Source: Corynebacterium provencense (lineage in GTDB: Bacteria > Actinomycetota > Actinomycetes > Mycobacteriales > Mycobacteriaceae). From it: DNA of 62,796 nt. Location of the stretch: NCBI GenBank assembly GCA_900049755.1, contig LT160592.1:13682-76477 (forward strand), written 5' to 3'. Shown here in pieces: positions 54,601 to 62,796 of this stretch (positions are counted from its first letter, which is position 1; each line of letters starts with the position of its first letter). Below the pieces are notes generated by a model. It saw nothing but the letters and a program-made list of their open reading frames with translations, searched no databases and was not told the DNA's origin. A program made the translations under genes and the position numbers.

Positions 54601-55257
54601 TCAGGCCGCCGGACGGTTCCGCGAATCCAGGAGGTACTGCACGCCGGTCACGACGGTGACGACGACGGCCAGCAGAATCAGGGGGACAGTGATCCAGTCG
54701 GTCCAGACCGGCAACGGGGCGATGACGAGAGCGACAGCCAGGGTCTGCAGGACGGTCTTGAGCTTGCCGCCCTTCGATGCCGGGACCACTTTCCCCCGAC
54801 GCGCCAGCACCATCCGCCAGACCGTGATGCCGAGTTCCCGGACCACGATGACGACGGTGACCCACCACCACAGGTCGCCGAGGATGTTGAGGGTGACCAT
54901 CGCGGAGATCATCAGGGCCTTGTCCGCGACCGGGTCGGCGAGCTTGCCGTAGTCGGTGATCACCTCGTAACGGCGGGCGAGGAACCCGTCCAGCTGGTCG
55001 GTGCCCATCAGGAGACAGAAAGCCACCAGCGACCACCACCTCAGTGCCGTGTCGAGGTGACGGTCCCCGTCTCCGCTGACGGGGCCGGCGGCGACCAGGA
55101 GCCAGACGAACACCGGGATGAGCAGAATCCGGAACGTGGTGAGCACATTGGGCACGTTGTAGCGGTACACGGCTTTCCCGACGGTGGACCGGTGCCTCGT
55201 CCGGGTGGGTCTCCCGCCGTGATGGGCCTGTCGCTCTGTCTCCTGCACGAAACCCAC
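54601..55257 (-). CDS. pgsA: CDP-diacylglycerol-glycerol-3-phosphate phosphatidyltransferase
   Basis: Makes phosphatidylglycerophosphate, the precursor of phosphatidylglycerol and cardiolipin. The 218-residue membrane protein has the complete CDP-alcohol phosphotransferase motif: D-G-F-L-A-R-R, then G-K-L-A-D-P-V-A-D-K. About five or six transmembrane helices are present. The position upstream of cinA and clgR matches other corynebacteria. The ATG chosen gives M-G-F-V-Q-E-T; a later start at Y-N-V-P-N is possible. Confidence 0.93.
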   Translation of the reverse strand: MGFVQETERQAHHGGRPTRTRHRSTVGKAVYRYNVPNVLTTFRILLIPVFVWLLVAAGPVSGDGDRHLDTALRWWSLVAFCLLMGTDQLDGFLARRYEVITDYGKLADPVADKALMISAMVTLNILGDLWWWVTVVIVVRELGITVWRMVLARRGKVVPASKGGKLKTVLQTLAVALVIAPLPVWTDWITVPLILLAVVVTVVTGVQYLLDSRNRPAA

Positions 55258-55325
55258 TTTACCCGCACTCCCCCCGGGGGCGTTCCCCGAGGGTCACGCC
55301 GGGTCGGGGCCGGGTCAGTTGTCGG

Positions 55326-56363
55326 TCAGTTGTTGTCTGCACCTTCGAGGACGTGCCGCTCCGGCCGGGCCGGCTGCGTACCACGGGACTTGATGAGGCT
55401 GGCCACCACCGTGACCACCAGCACACCCACGATCACGATCAGTGAGGTGACGGTGGTGATCTCCGGGGCTCCGTGCACACCCTCGCCGCCGTTGACGAAG
55501 GGCAGATTGTTCTCGTGGAGGGCGTGGAGGACCATCTTGACGCCGATGAACGCGAGGATGACGCCCAGACCGTAGGGAAGGTAGACGAGGCGTTCGAGGA
55601 GGCCGCCGAGGAGGAAGTACATCTGCCGCAGACCCAGCAGGGACAGGGCGTTGGCGGTGAACACGATATAAGGCTCCTGGGTGATGCCGTAGATGGCGGG
55701 GATCGAGTCCAGGGCGAACATCAGGTCGGTCGCACCGATGGCGATGAGACACACGAACAGGGGGGTCAGTGCGATCTTGCCGGCGTGACGGACCACCAGC
55801 TTGTCCGAGTTGTACCCTTCGGTGACCGGAATCACCTTGCGGATGAACCGGATGATCCTCATGTCGTTCGGGTCCGTCTCGGGCTTGTCCCGGACCTCGT
55901 CGAGGACGGTCTTCAGCGCGATCCAGAGCAGGAAGATACCGAAGAGGTAGAACACGTCGGACCAGGCTTCAATGACCGCCGCACCGAGGGCGATGAAGAC
56001 ACCACGGAAGACCAGCGACAGTGCGATACCGATGAGCAGCACCTTCTGCTGGTACTGCGGCGGAATCTTGAACGCACCCATGAGCAGGGCAAAGACGAAG
56101 AGATTGTCGACGCTCAGCGCCTTCTCCGTGACATAGCCGGAGAAGAACTCCATGCCGTGGGCGTGCGGATCACCCGGCTCACCCCACGTCAGCCAGAGGA
56201 AGATACCGAAGGCAATGGAGAGGACGACGTAGAAGAGGGTCCAGAACCCGGACTCCTTCATCGAGGGGGCGTGCGGTTTACGCACGTGGGAGTAGAAGTC
56301 GAAGACAAAGAACCCGGCGATCACTGCAATGGTGATGGCCCAGGTGAGGGCATTTACTTCCAT
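55326..56363 (-). CDS. TerC/Alx family metal exporter
   Basis: A 345-residue integral membrane protein with about eight or nine helices. Conserved charged membrane residues are present in the family pattern: E-K-A-L-S-V-D-N-L-F-V-F near residue 80, and D-L-M-F-A-L-D-S-I-P-A near residue 213. TerC/Alx proteins export Mn2+, and several are controlled by yybP-ykoY Mn2+ riboswitches. The leader here looks like such a riboswitch, which supports a role in manganese homeostasis. The ATG follows GGAGG at 56379 to 56375. Confidence 0.92.
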   Translation of the reverse strand: MEVNALTWAITIAVIAGFFVFDFYSHVRKPHAPSMKESGFWTLFYVVLSIAFGIFLWLTWGEPGDPHAHGMEFFSGYVTEKALSVDNLFVFALLMGAFKIPPQYQQKVLLIGIALSLVFRGVFIALGAAVIEAWSDVFYLFGIFLLWIALKTVLDEVRDKPETDPNDMRIIRFIRKVIPVTEGYNSDKLVVRHAGKIALTPLFVCLIAIGATDLMFALDSIPAIYGITQEPYIVFTANALSLLGLRQMYFLLGGLLERLVYLPYGLGVILAFIGVKMVLHALHENNLPFVNGGEGVHGAPEITTVTSLIVIVGVLVVTVVASLIKSRGTQPARPERHVLEGADNN

Positions 56364-56665
56364 GACGGAACTATCCTCCGGTCGCGATGAGACGGTGACC
56401 GGAGGTCTCCCCCACCACAGAGCCCGACCCTGACGGTGGATGCTGTGGCCGGCACGACCGGGCGGCTGTGTCTCCCCGCTACGGAGCGGGGGACGCTTTC
56501 CACCGTGTTGACGATCGGTGCCGTGAGTGGGGTACTCCCCTCCATGACAGGGGCCGAGTGTAGCAGAGGATCAACCCGACGACGGCACAACGGTGCACTC
56601 ACGGGACCCGGACCGGGCGGCCTTCATGGGACGCGGAGCGGCACCCTGGCGGGCCTGAGGTGACG
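56364..56665. other. terC-ftsK intergenic region
   Basis: 302 bp. The part near the terC-family gene (up to about 56545) is the riboswitch-like leader. The remainder (about 56546-56665) must hold the promoter of that gene and the end region of ftsK; I see no clear terminator or gene there. Confidence 0.55.
56375..56545 (-). promoter_or_regulatory. Putative yybP-ykoY manganese riboswitch and SD-sequestering hairpin
   Basis: On the minus strand the leader of the terC-family gene has GGGGAGTA (56540 to 56533) and GAGACC (56409 to 56404), the two conserved loop elements of yybP-ykoY RNAs as I recall them. CCTCCGGTC (56405 to 56397) is perfectly complementary to GACCGGAGG (56383 to 56375), which contains the Shine-Dalgarno. 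CCTCC can instead pair with GGAGG (56543 to 56539) at the 5' end. The two pairings exclude each other, giving a ligand-controlled ribosome-site switch. Confidence 0.78.
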
Positions 56666-59600
56666 TCAGAACGCTCCGCCGCTGGTCCTGGGGTCGGCGC
56701 TGACGATCTTCGTCGCGGGATCCCCGGACGCCGCGGCGTCCTCCGCCCCTTCATCTCCCGAACCTGCGTCGTCGAGCAGCTCCTTGGGCGCGTCGGCGGG
56801 GTCGGCTCCCCTGATCATCCACAGGATGGTCTCCAGTTCCTCCGGCTTCACCAGCACCTCGCGGGCCTTGGAACCCTCGGACGGGCCGACCACCCCACGG
56901 CTCTCCATGAGGTCCATGAGCCGGCCTGCGCGCGCGAACCCGATGCGCAGTTTGCGCTGCAGCATGGACGTTGAACCGAACTGACTGCTCACCACGAGTT
57001 CCACAGCCTGCAGGAGGTCGTCGAGGTCGTCTCCGATGTCGGCGTCGATCTCCTTCTTCGCCTCCACGCTCCGGTCCTCGGTGACTCCGTCGGTGTACTC
57101 CGGCTCAGCCTGCTCCTTCGCCGCCTCGACGACAGCTTGGACCTCCTCGTCAGTGACGAAGGCTCCCTGCAGACGGCGGGGCTTGTTGGCGCCCTGGGGG
57201 ATGAACAGACCGTCGCCCATGCCGATGAGCTTCTCTGCACCACCCTGGTCCAGGATCACACGGGAGTCCGTCAGCGACGAGGTCGCGAACGCGAGACGCG
57301 AGGGAACGTTGGTCTTGATCAGACCGGTGACCACGTCGACCGAGGGCCTCTGGGTGGCGAGCACCAGGTGGATGCCGGCGGCGCGGGCCTTCTGGGTGAT
57401 CCGGACGATCGCGTCCTCGATCTCCTTCGGGGCGGTCATCATCAGGTCGGCGAGCTCGTCGACGACACAGACGATGTACGGGTAGGGGCGGTACTCCCGC
57501 TCAGAGCCGGGGGGCGTCTCAAACTCTCCGGAAAGCACTTTCCGGTTGAAGTCCTTGATGTGACGGACCCGGGCAGACTTCATGTCCATGTACCGCTGTT
57601 CCATCTCCTCGACCAGCCAGGTCAGCGCGGACGCCGCCTTCTTCGGCTGGGTGATGATCGGGGTGATAAGGTGCGGGATTCCCTCGTAGGGGGTCAGTTC
57701 CACCATCTTCGGGTCGACGAGGATGAGCCGCACCTCCTCGGGAGTGGCCCGGGTCAGCAGTGAGACGAGCAGGGAGTTGACGAACGCGGACTTACCCGAA
57801 CCGGTGGAACCGGCGACAAGCAGGTGCGGCATCTTCTGGATCGAGTGGGCGACGAACTCTCCCTCGATGTCCTTGCCCAGACCGATGAGCATCGGGTCCG
57901 GGTCCTGGGCCACCTGCGGGGCGTGGAGGACGTCACCGAGGCGGACCATCTCCCGGTCAAGGTTCGGGACCTCGATACCGACGGCGGACTTGCCGGGGAT
58001 CGGCGTCAGCAGACGAACATTGTCGGTGGCCGCGGCGTAGGCGATATTGGACTGGAGGTTCGTGATTTTCGACACCTTGACGCCTGGGCCGAGTTCGACC
58101 TCGTAACGGGTCACCGTCGGACCACGGGAGAACCCGGTGACGTGGGCGTCGACCTTGAACTCCGTGAAGACTTCGGTGATTGCGTCGATCATGTGGTCGT
58201 TGGCGGCGCTGTGGAGCGTCGGAGCTTCCCCCGGGATGAGCAGGTCGGCGGAGGGCAGTTCATAGTCACTGTCCGAGTGACGTTCCGCGAGCACCACCGG
58301 GGCCTTCTCCGGGGCGGGGCCCTTCACAGCCGTTTCGGCGGCACCGGAACGGGCCGCGATACGGCGGCGGGCCCCCTCCATCGCAGCGGAAGGACGGGCT
58401 TATACACATCTAGGTGTGGGTAAAAGAACGGGGGGGTAAAGGGGGGGGTTTCCCCGTAGGGGGGGCGTTCCACCCTCTTCTGGGCGACGAGGGAGGCGGA
58501 AGGACGGGCAGCGGCCGCGGCCTCCGGTGCCCCGCCGTCGCGTGTGTTCCGCGAACCCTGTCCGGGGGTCTGCGCCTGACGGCCCGACTGCGCGCCAGGG
58601 TGGACTGCGCCGTCGGCGGCGGGTCGCACCGGCTCCACTGTCCGCGTCGGGACCACGGCGGGACCGAGGTCCTCGGTACCGTAGTCGTCGTAACCCGCCG
58701 GATCAGAGTCCGGTACCGGGAACCCGGAGGCACCCGCAGAACCGTCAACGGGATCGGAGTCAGCCTGCACTGCCTCCCCCCGGTCCCGGGAAACCTGGAA
58801 GGACAGCTGTCCACGGTCCGGAGACTGTTCCACCGGATAGTTGTCCGCGGGGGTACGGTCCGCGCGTCGTGCACCGGCATCCCCTGAGTGCCCGGGACGC
58901 GGCAGTCGGCGCGACACGGCACGGTCCCACCGGTGTGAAGGGGCGGAGGAACGGTGGACCGGTGAGAACTCCGGGTCTGCGTCGCCGTGGCTTTCACCGT
59001 AGCCGTCGCCGTATCCCTCACCGTGGTCTGCCCCGTACTCCTCCCGGTACTCTCCCCGACGGGTGCTGCCGGAGTCCACCGGGCCCGCCGTGTCATCCGG
59101 GTGGTCGCCGTAGCCTGCGTCACCGTCGGCGAAGCGCCGGCGGTCGCGACGCCGGCGCGGGAAGGTGACCCCGAGCCAGCGGGTCAGTCCGCCGACCAGT
59201 TCTGCCACGGTCATGCCCGACAACTGCAGGGCCCCGTACACCACGACGAGCAGCAGCAGCGGCACCGCGAGGAAGGGGCTGAACCCGACAGCGGCCGGCG
59301 TACCGACAAGGTTACCGAGCATGCCGCCGGCCCTGGCGCGCCCGTCGACGGTCTCCGGCTGTCCTGCGAGGATGTGGAAGATGCCGAGGACGCCGAGGAC
59401 GACCAGTGCCAGACCGATCCCGAGACGGGTGTGGGAGCGCTGAGTGGTCCGGACCCCGACCATGAGGACCCAGGCCGAGCCTGCGGTGAGGACGGGCACC
59501 AGGTGTGCCCCGGCGCCGATGAGCCATGTCAGAGCGAAGGCGACCGCGGAGCCGACGGAACCGCCCACACCGAACCAGAGGGCTGCGGCGAGGACGACAG

Positions 59601-60034
59601 TCAGTGCCACGGCTGCGAGGGCCGGACCGTCGTACCCTCCGCCGACGCGGTGGGTGCCGGCTGCACCGCCACCGGCCCTGTCCGGGGAACCGGCTCCCTG
59701 TGCCTGTGCCGCCCGGTCACGGTCACGCCCCCGGGCGCGTACGCCGGCCGGTCCGGTCGTGCCCCTGCGACTGCTGCGCACCGTCACCTCTGTCGAGCAG
59801 GAGGTCATCGTCGGGTGACCCCTGCAGGGAGATCTTCCTGACGAAACCTCCGACTCCGCGGGCTGCCCCGCCCATCAGTGACCCCAGCGAGGAGCCGACG
59901 ACGCGGAAGGCGCCGGAGGTGCGTTCGTAGTCGCTGGTGTCGTATCCGGGGGTGCGTCGGGCCGGCCGTGACGAGCTCGCCCTGCCTCCGGAATTCCGGG
60001 AGGGAGAGGTTCTGGTGCGACTGGTCGTAGGCAT
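56666..60034 (-). CDS. ftsK: DNA translocase FtsK (reading frame interrupted twice)
   Basis: Septal DNA translocase that clears the terminus region at division. An Arg/Ser-rich N-terminus precedes about four TM helices (58 to 59.7 kb), then a disordered linker. The RecA-like motor follows (Walker [18 protein letters not shown]), ending with a gamma winged helix ([11 protein letters not shown]). Two breaks occur. One extra C in the C5 run at 59728-59732 shifts the frame. A 110-bp segment between 14-bp repeats (58386-58399, 58496-58509) holding a Tn5 mosaic end interrupts the linker. Removing both leaves 1086 codons (1085 residues) without a stop. ATG 60034 has TAGACT 8 nt upstream. Without correction only 56666-58381 and 58324-59808 read as long frames. 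Confidence 0.87.
58386..58509. repeat. 14-bp direct repeats bounding the ftsK insertion
   Basis: GCGGAAGGACGGGC occurs at 58386-58399 and 58496-58509. The copies read in the same codon phase, and excising one copy plus the 96 bp between them fuses the flanking ftsK frames. Confidence 0.9.
58399..58430. other. Degenerate Tn5 mosaic-end pair inside ftsK (adapter remnant)
   Basis: CTTATACACATCT (58399-58411) is an exact part of the mosaic end. AGGTGTGGGTAAAAGAACG (58412-58430) matches the reverse mosaic end at 13 of 19. G-homopolymer-rich sequence follows to about 58470. It sits in the 110-bp segment that breaks ftsK. Confidence 0.85.
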
Positions 60035-60101
60035 GACAGCGAGTCTAACCCGACTGACACCTCTTCAACAGTTGCAACACGCGTCACTCAAATCACATGA
60101 G

Positions 60102-60725
60102 TCACAGACTGCGCCTGACCACCCGCTCGACAGGACCTGTCACTGTCACGTCACAGGCCTTGTCCCTGCCGAATATCCACAGGAGAAGCTCCGAGGCAGG
60201 ACCAGTGACACCAACCTGCGGACCACCGCTGCCGACCGTCAACTCCTCCACCGCGCCAGCCGGCCCGTCAGTGCGTCCGAAACGCACGGCAGGACCCGAG
60301 GGGACGATGAAACCCCGGGCCGAAAGCCGGACAGCCTTCCACAGTGCGTCCCTCTCCCCCGCGTCGAGATCACGCAGCGACCACTCCCCTCCCCCACGGC
60401 GGACATCCTCGTGATGGATGAAATTCTCGGTGAAGTTGACCACCGGGTCGAGCAACCGCATGGGGTTCCAGGGTGGCGGCCCACCACGGTACCGTTCCAC
60501 CAGCTCCGGATAGGGCAGCTCCCGGTAACTGCGTGTCACCGACCGCAGCCGGCCCTCCACCGGGGAGAAGAACATGCCGGCGGCGGCGTCCGGACGGTAC
60601 TCCCTGAGAACCAGGTGCACCACAAGGTCCCGGGTCGACCACCCCTCACACAACGTGGGGGCGTCCGGCCCCACCGACAGCAGAAGGTCCGCCAGGGCGA
60701 CACGCTCATCTCGGGAGAAACTCAT
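60102..60725 (-). CDS. TIGR03085-family metal-binding protein (DinB/MDMPI-like)
   Basis: A 207-residue protein of the DinB-like/maleylpyruvate isomerase superfamily as represented by actinobacterial TIGR03085 proteins. Typical segments are L-C-E-G-W-S-T-R-D-L-V-V-H-L-V (metal-ligand His), N-F-I-H-H-E-D-V-R-R and the C-terminal L-L-L-W-I-F-G-R. A mycothiol-dependent reaction is possible from the superfamily but unproven. The ATG at 60725 has TAGCAT 9 nt upstream. It lies between ftsK and rnj. Confidence 0.83.
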   Translation of the reverse strand: MSFSRDERVALADLLLSVGPDAPTLCEGWSTRDLVVHLVLREYRPDAAAGMFFSPVEGRLRSVTRSYRELPYPELVERYRGGPPPWNPMRLLDPVVNFTENFIHHEDVRRGGGEWSLRDLDAGERDALWKAVRLSARGFIVPSGPAVRFGRTDGPAGAVEELTVGSGGPQVGVTGPASELLLWIFGRDKACDVTVTGPVERVVRRSL

Positions 60726-60817
60726 GCTTCCCGATGCTACGCGTCTACCCCGACGGACCGGGCCGTTTCCGTGACCGTCCGGCCCCCAACTGACGGTCAC
60801 CGGACCACGGCCGTACC

Positions 60818-60834
60818 CTGCGGCAGTACCGCAG
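60818..60834 (-). terminator. Weak stem-loop after rnj
   Basis: CTGCGG-N5-CCGCAG, a 6-bp stem about 35 nt downstream of the rnj stop. It is short and lacks a T-tract, so its terminator role is doubtful. Confidence 0.35.
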
Positions 60835-60869
60835 ACAGGGAGCCCGCCTGCAGGCCCGCCGCCTCCTCC

Positions 60870-62796
60870 CTACAGGGACGGAGCGTGGTCCTCCGGCTCG
60901 AGTTCCTCGACGACCTCACTGGTCATCGGGACGATCGTCGGAACGATCAGCGGCTCGCGCTTCCACTTGTCCTTGACGAACCTGGCGACCTTGCGCCGAA
61001 GTGCCTGGGCCATCCGGTACGGATCGTTCTCACCCTGACCCGCCAGGTCGAGCATCGTGTTGTCCACGACCTCCGCGACCTGCTTCATCATCGACTTCGA
61101 ATCGTCGGAGAAGCCCTTGGCCACGACCTGGGGATCCTCCAGGGGCCGTCCGCTGCGGTTGTCGATGACGACCGTCACAGAGATCAGGCCACCTTCGGAC
61201 ATCGCGGTACGGTCCTCGATCTCCTCGGCTCCGACATCACCCATGGTGACACCGTCGACGTACAGGTTGCCGACGGGAATCTGCCCGACAACCTTGGCCT
61301 GACCGTCGACGAGGTCGACGACCACACCGTTCTGCGCCAGGACGGTGTTGTCCGGGTTCACACCGGTGGAGATGGCCAGCTGACGGTTGGCCCGCAGGTG
61401 ACGCCACTCGCCGTGGACCGGCATCGCATTGCGCGGACGGGCCGCGTTGTAGAGGAAAAGCAGTTCCCCGGAGTAACCGTGACCGGAGGTGTGGACGTTG
61501 GCGTCCTTGTTGGTGATGACCGTTGCACCGATCTGGGCCAGCATGTTGATCACACCGAACACCGCCTCCTCATTGCCGGGAACCAGCGACGAGGACAGGA
61601 TGATCAGGTCACCCGGGCGGACGGTGATCTGCCGGTGCTCGCGCCGCGCCATCCGGGACAGGGCCGCCATGGGCTCACCCTGGGTACCGGTGGTGACCAG
61701 CAGCACCTTGTGCGGGGCCAGGCGCGCCGCCTCGTCCATCGAGACGATGGTGCCGCGCGGGGCGGTGAGGAGACCGAGCCTCTCGGCGATCTCCATGTTC
61801 CGGATCATCGAACGGCCGTTGAAGGCCACCTTGCGGCCCGCCTTGACCGCCGCGTTGACGGCCATCTGGACTCGTGACACGTTCGAGGCGAAGGACGCCA
61901 CGAGAACACGCTGCTTGGCTTCGCCGATGAGCCGCTCCAGTGTCGGGGCGATACCCGCCTCCGACGAGGAGACACCCGGGATAGTGGCGTTGGTGGAGTC
62001 GCAGAGGAACAGGTCGATGCCCTCGTCCCCGAAACGGGACAGTGCCGGCAGGTCGGTCGGACGACCGTCGGCCGGAGTCTGGTCCAGCTTGATGTCACCG
62101 GTGTGCACCAGCAGACCGGCCGGGGTCTTCAGCGCGATACCGAGGCACTCGGGGATGGAGTGGCCCACGTTGAAGAAACGGATGTCGAAGGGCCCCCGGT
62201 TCTCGTGGGAGTTCTCGTCGACCTGGATGAGCTTAGGACGCTGCCTGTGCTCCTGGCACTTCGCGGCGATCAGCGCACAGGTGAAGCGCGACGCGATGAT
62301 CGGAATGTCCGCACGCTGCTTGAGCAGCCACGGGATCGCCCCGATGTGGTCCTCGTGGCCGTGGGTGACGACCAGAGCCTCCACCCGGTCCCACTTTCCC
62401 TCGAGGTAGGAGAAGTCGGGGAGGATCAGGTCCACCCCCGGTTCGCCGGAAGACGGGAAGAGAACACCACAGTCGATGATCAGCAGTCGTTCGTGGTACT
62501 CGAAGACGGTCATGTTGCGGCCGATCTCCGAGATGCCGCCGAGCGCGACGAGACGCAGCCCGTCCCTGGGTGCCTTCGGAGGCGCCGGCAGACGCTGGGT
62601 CAGGTCCGCGCCCTGCATGGTCTGCACGGCGTTGCGGCGCCGGTCACCGGCACCTCCGCGGCCTGCACGGTTGCCCTCACGGGAACCGGAGGAGCCGCCG
62701 TTACGGCCGTGGCCCCGCCCACCGCCGTCGTTCTGGTTCTGGTGGCTGCCCTGGGAGCGGCCGCCCCTGCCGCCGCGGGAGCGGCGGGACCTGTTT
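60870..62796 (-). CDS. rnj: Ribonuclease J (5' end beyond the window)
   Basis: Metallo-beta-lactamase/beta-CASP ribonuclease with endo- and 5'-exonuclease activity in RNA maturation and decay. The zinc site is H-G-H-E-D-H; the beta-CASP domain and C-terminal dimerisation region follow. An ATG at 62627 would give 585 residues. The frame stays open upstream to the window edge and encodes an Arg/Gly-rich stretch (R-G-G-R-G-G-R-S-Q-G and more). Corynebacterial and mycobacterial RNase J have such a disordered N-terminal extension, so the true start lies outside the window. Confidence 0.93.
   Translation of the reverse strand, partial: NRSRRSRGGRGGRSQGSHQNQNDGGGRGHGRNGGSSGSREGNRAGRGGAGDRRRNAVQTMQGADLTQRLPAPPKAPRDGLRLVALGGISEIGRNMTVFEYHERLLIIDCGVLFPSSGEPGVDLILPDFSYLEGKWDRVEALVVTHGHEDHIGAIPWLLKQRADIPIIASRFTCALIAAKCQEHRQRPKLIQVDENSHENRGPFDIRFFNVGHSIPECLGIALKTPAGLLVHTGDIKLDQTPADGRPTDLPALSRFGDEGIDLFLCDSTNATIPGVSSSEAGIAPTLERLIGEAKQRVLVASFASNVSRVQMAVNAAVKAGRKVAFNGRSMIRNMEIAERLGLLTAPRGTIVSMDEAARLAPHKVLLVTTGTQGEPMAALSRMARREHRQITVRPGDLIILSSSLVPGNEEAVFGVINMLAQIGATVITNKDANVHTSGHGYSGELLFLYNAARPRNAMPVHGEWRHLRANRQLAISTGVNPDNTVLAQNGVVVDLVDGQAKVVGQIPVGNLYVDGVTMGDVGAEEIEDRTAMSEGGLISVTVVIDNRSGRPLEDPQVVAKGFSDDSKSMMKQVAEVVDNTMLDLAGQGENDPYRMAQALRRKVARFVKDKWKREPLIVPTIVPMTSEVVEELEPEDHAPSL

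Noticed and set aside
12..58430. Tn5-type transposon insertions at the mosaic-end sites
   Set aside because: The ends abut with nothing between them, no transposase or cargo is present, and no 9-bp target duplications are visible.
1..62796. A novel defence island or other undescribed multi-gene system
   Set aside because: Gene order is the conserved corynebacterial core with assignable families; no toxin-antitoxin, restriction, phage or mobile modules were found. The remaining unknowns are isolated or paired genes.

Overview
The window is high-GC DNA (about two thirds G+C by eye) from a Corynebacterium or very close relative. The gene order matches the corynebacterial/mycobacterial core chromosome: dut - suhB - ppgK - sigA - sigB - dtxR - galE - oxyR/ahpCD - hrpA - nrdR/divS/lexA - ptsI/ptsH - hflX - dapF - miaA - miaB - gluABCD - recX/recA - bioYMN - pspA/clgR - cinA - pgsA - terC - ftsK - rnj. 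There is no prophage, CRISPR array, IS element or obvious genomic island, and I see no tRNA or rRNA gene.

Layout. 1-7 kb: actinobacterial conserved proteins, dUTPase, an inositol-monophosphatase-like enzyme, polyphosphate glucokinase and the primary sigma factor. 7-16 kb: a helicase, small conserved proteins, a methyltransferase with D-aminoacyl-tRNA deacylase, SigB, DtxR and GalE. 16-24 kb: DUF4192, PAC2, a Ski2-like helicase, the OxyR/AhpC/AhpD peroxide-defence unit and a PhoX fragment. 24-31 kb: HrpA, NrdR, a DivS-like protein and LexA. 31-34 kb: the general PTS proteins EI and HPr with a DeoR-type regulator; the fructose PTS genes I would expect here are absent. 34-44 kb: NCS2 permease, HflX, two coupled unknowns, DapF, MiaA, a DUF349 protein, a membrane protein and a frameshifted MiaB. 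44-52 kb: glutamate ABC transporter, RecX/RecA and an ECF biotin transporter. 52-63 kb: PspA, ClgR, CinA, PgsA, TerC with a probable Mn2+ riboswitch, FtsK (frame broken twice) and RNase J (runs off the window).

Control circuits readable from the DNA are: SigH-type promoters before sigB and clgR; LexA (SOS) boxes before recA and in the divS-lexA gap; a BioQ-like operator inside the bioY promoter; an SD-sequestering leader before terC; and many -10 hexamers 7-9 nt upstream of start codons, implying leaderless mRNAs.

The most unusual signal is technical. Three degenerate head-to-head Tn5 mosaic ends (12-49, 50679-50716, 58399-58430) look like Nextera mate-pair junction adapters left in the assembly. 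They damage the end of the DUF3159 gene, the middle of bioY and ftsK. I found no convincing undescribed biological system; the best biological leads are the terC leader, the hairpin before the DUF349 gene, the Cys/Gly-tailed gene pair at 37-38.5 kb and the lost fructose PTS.
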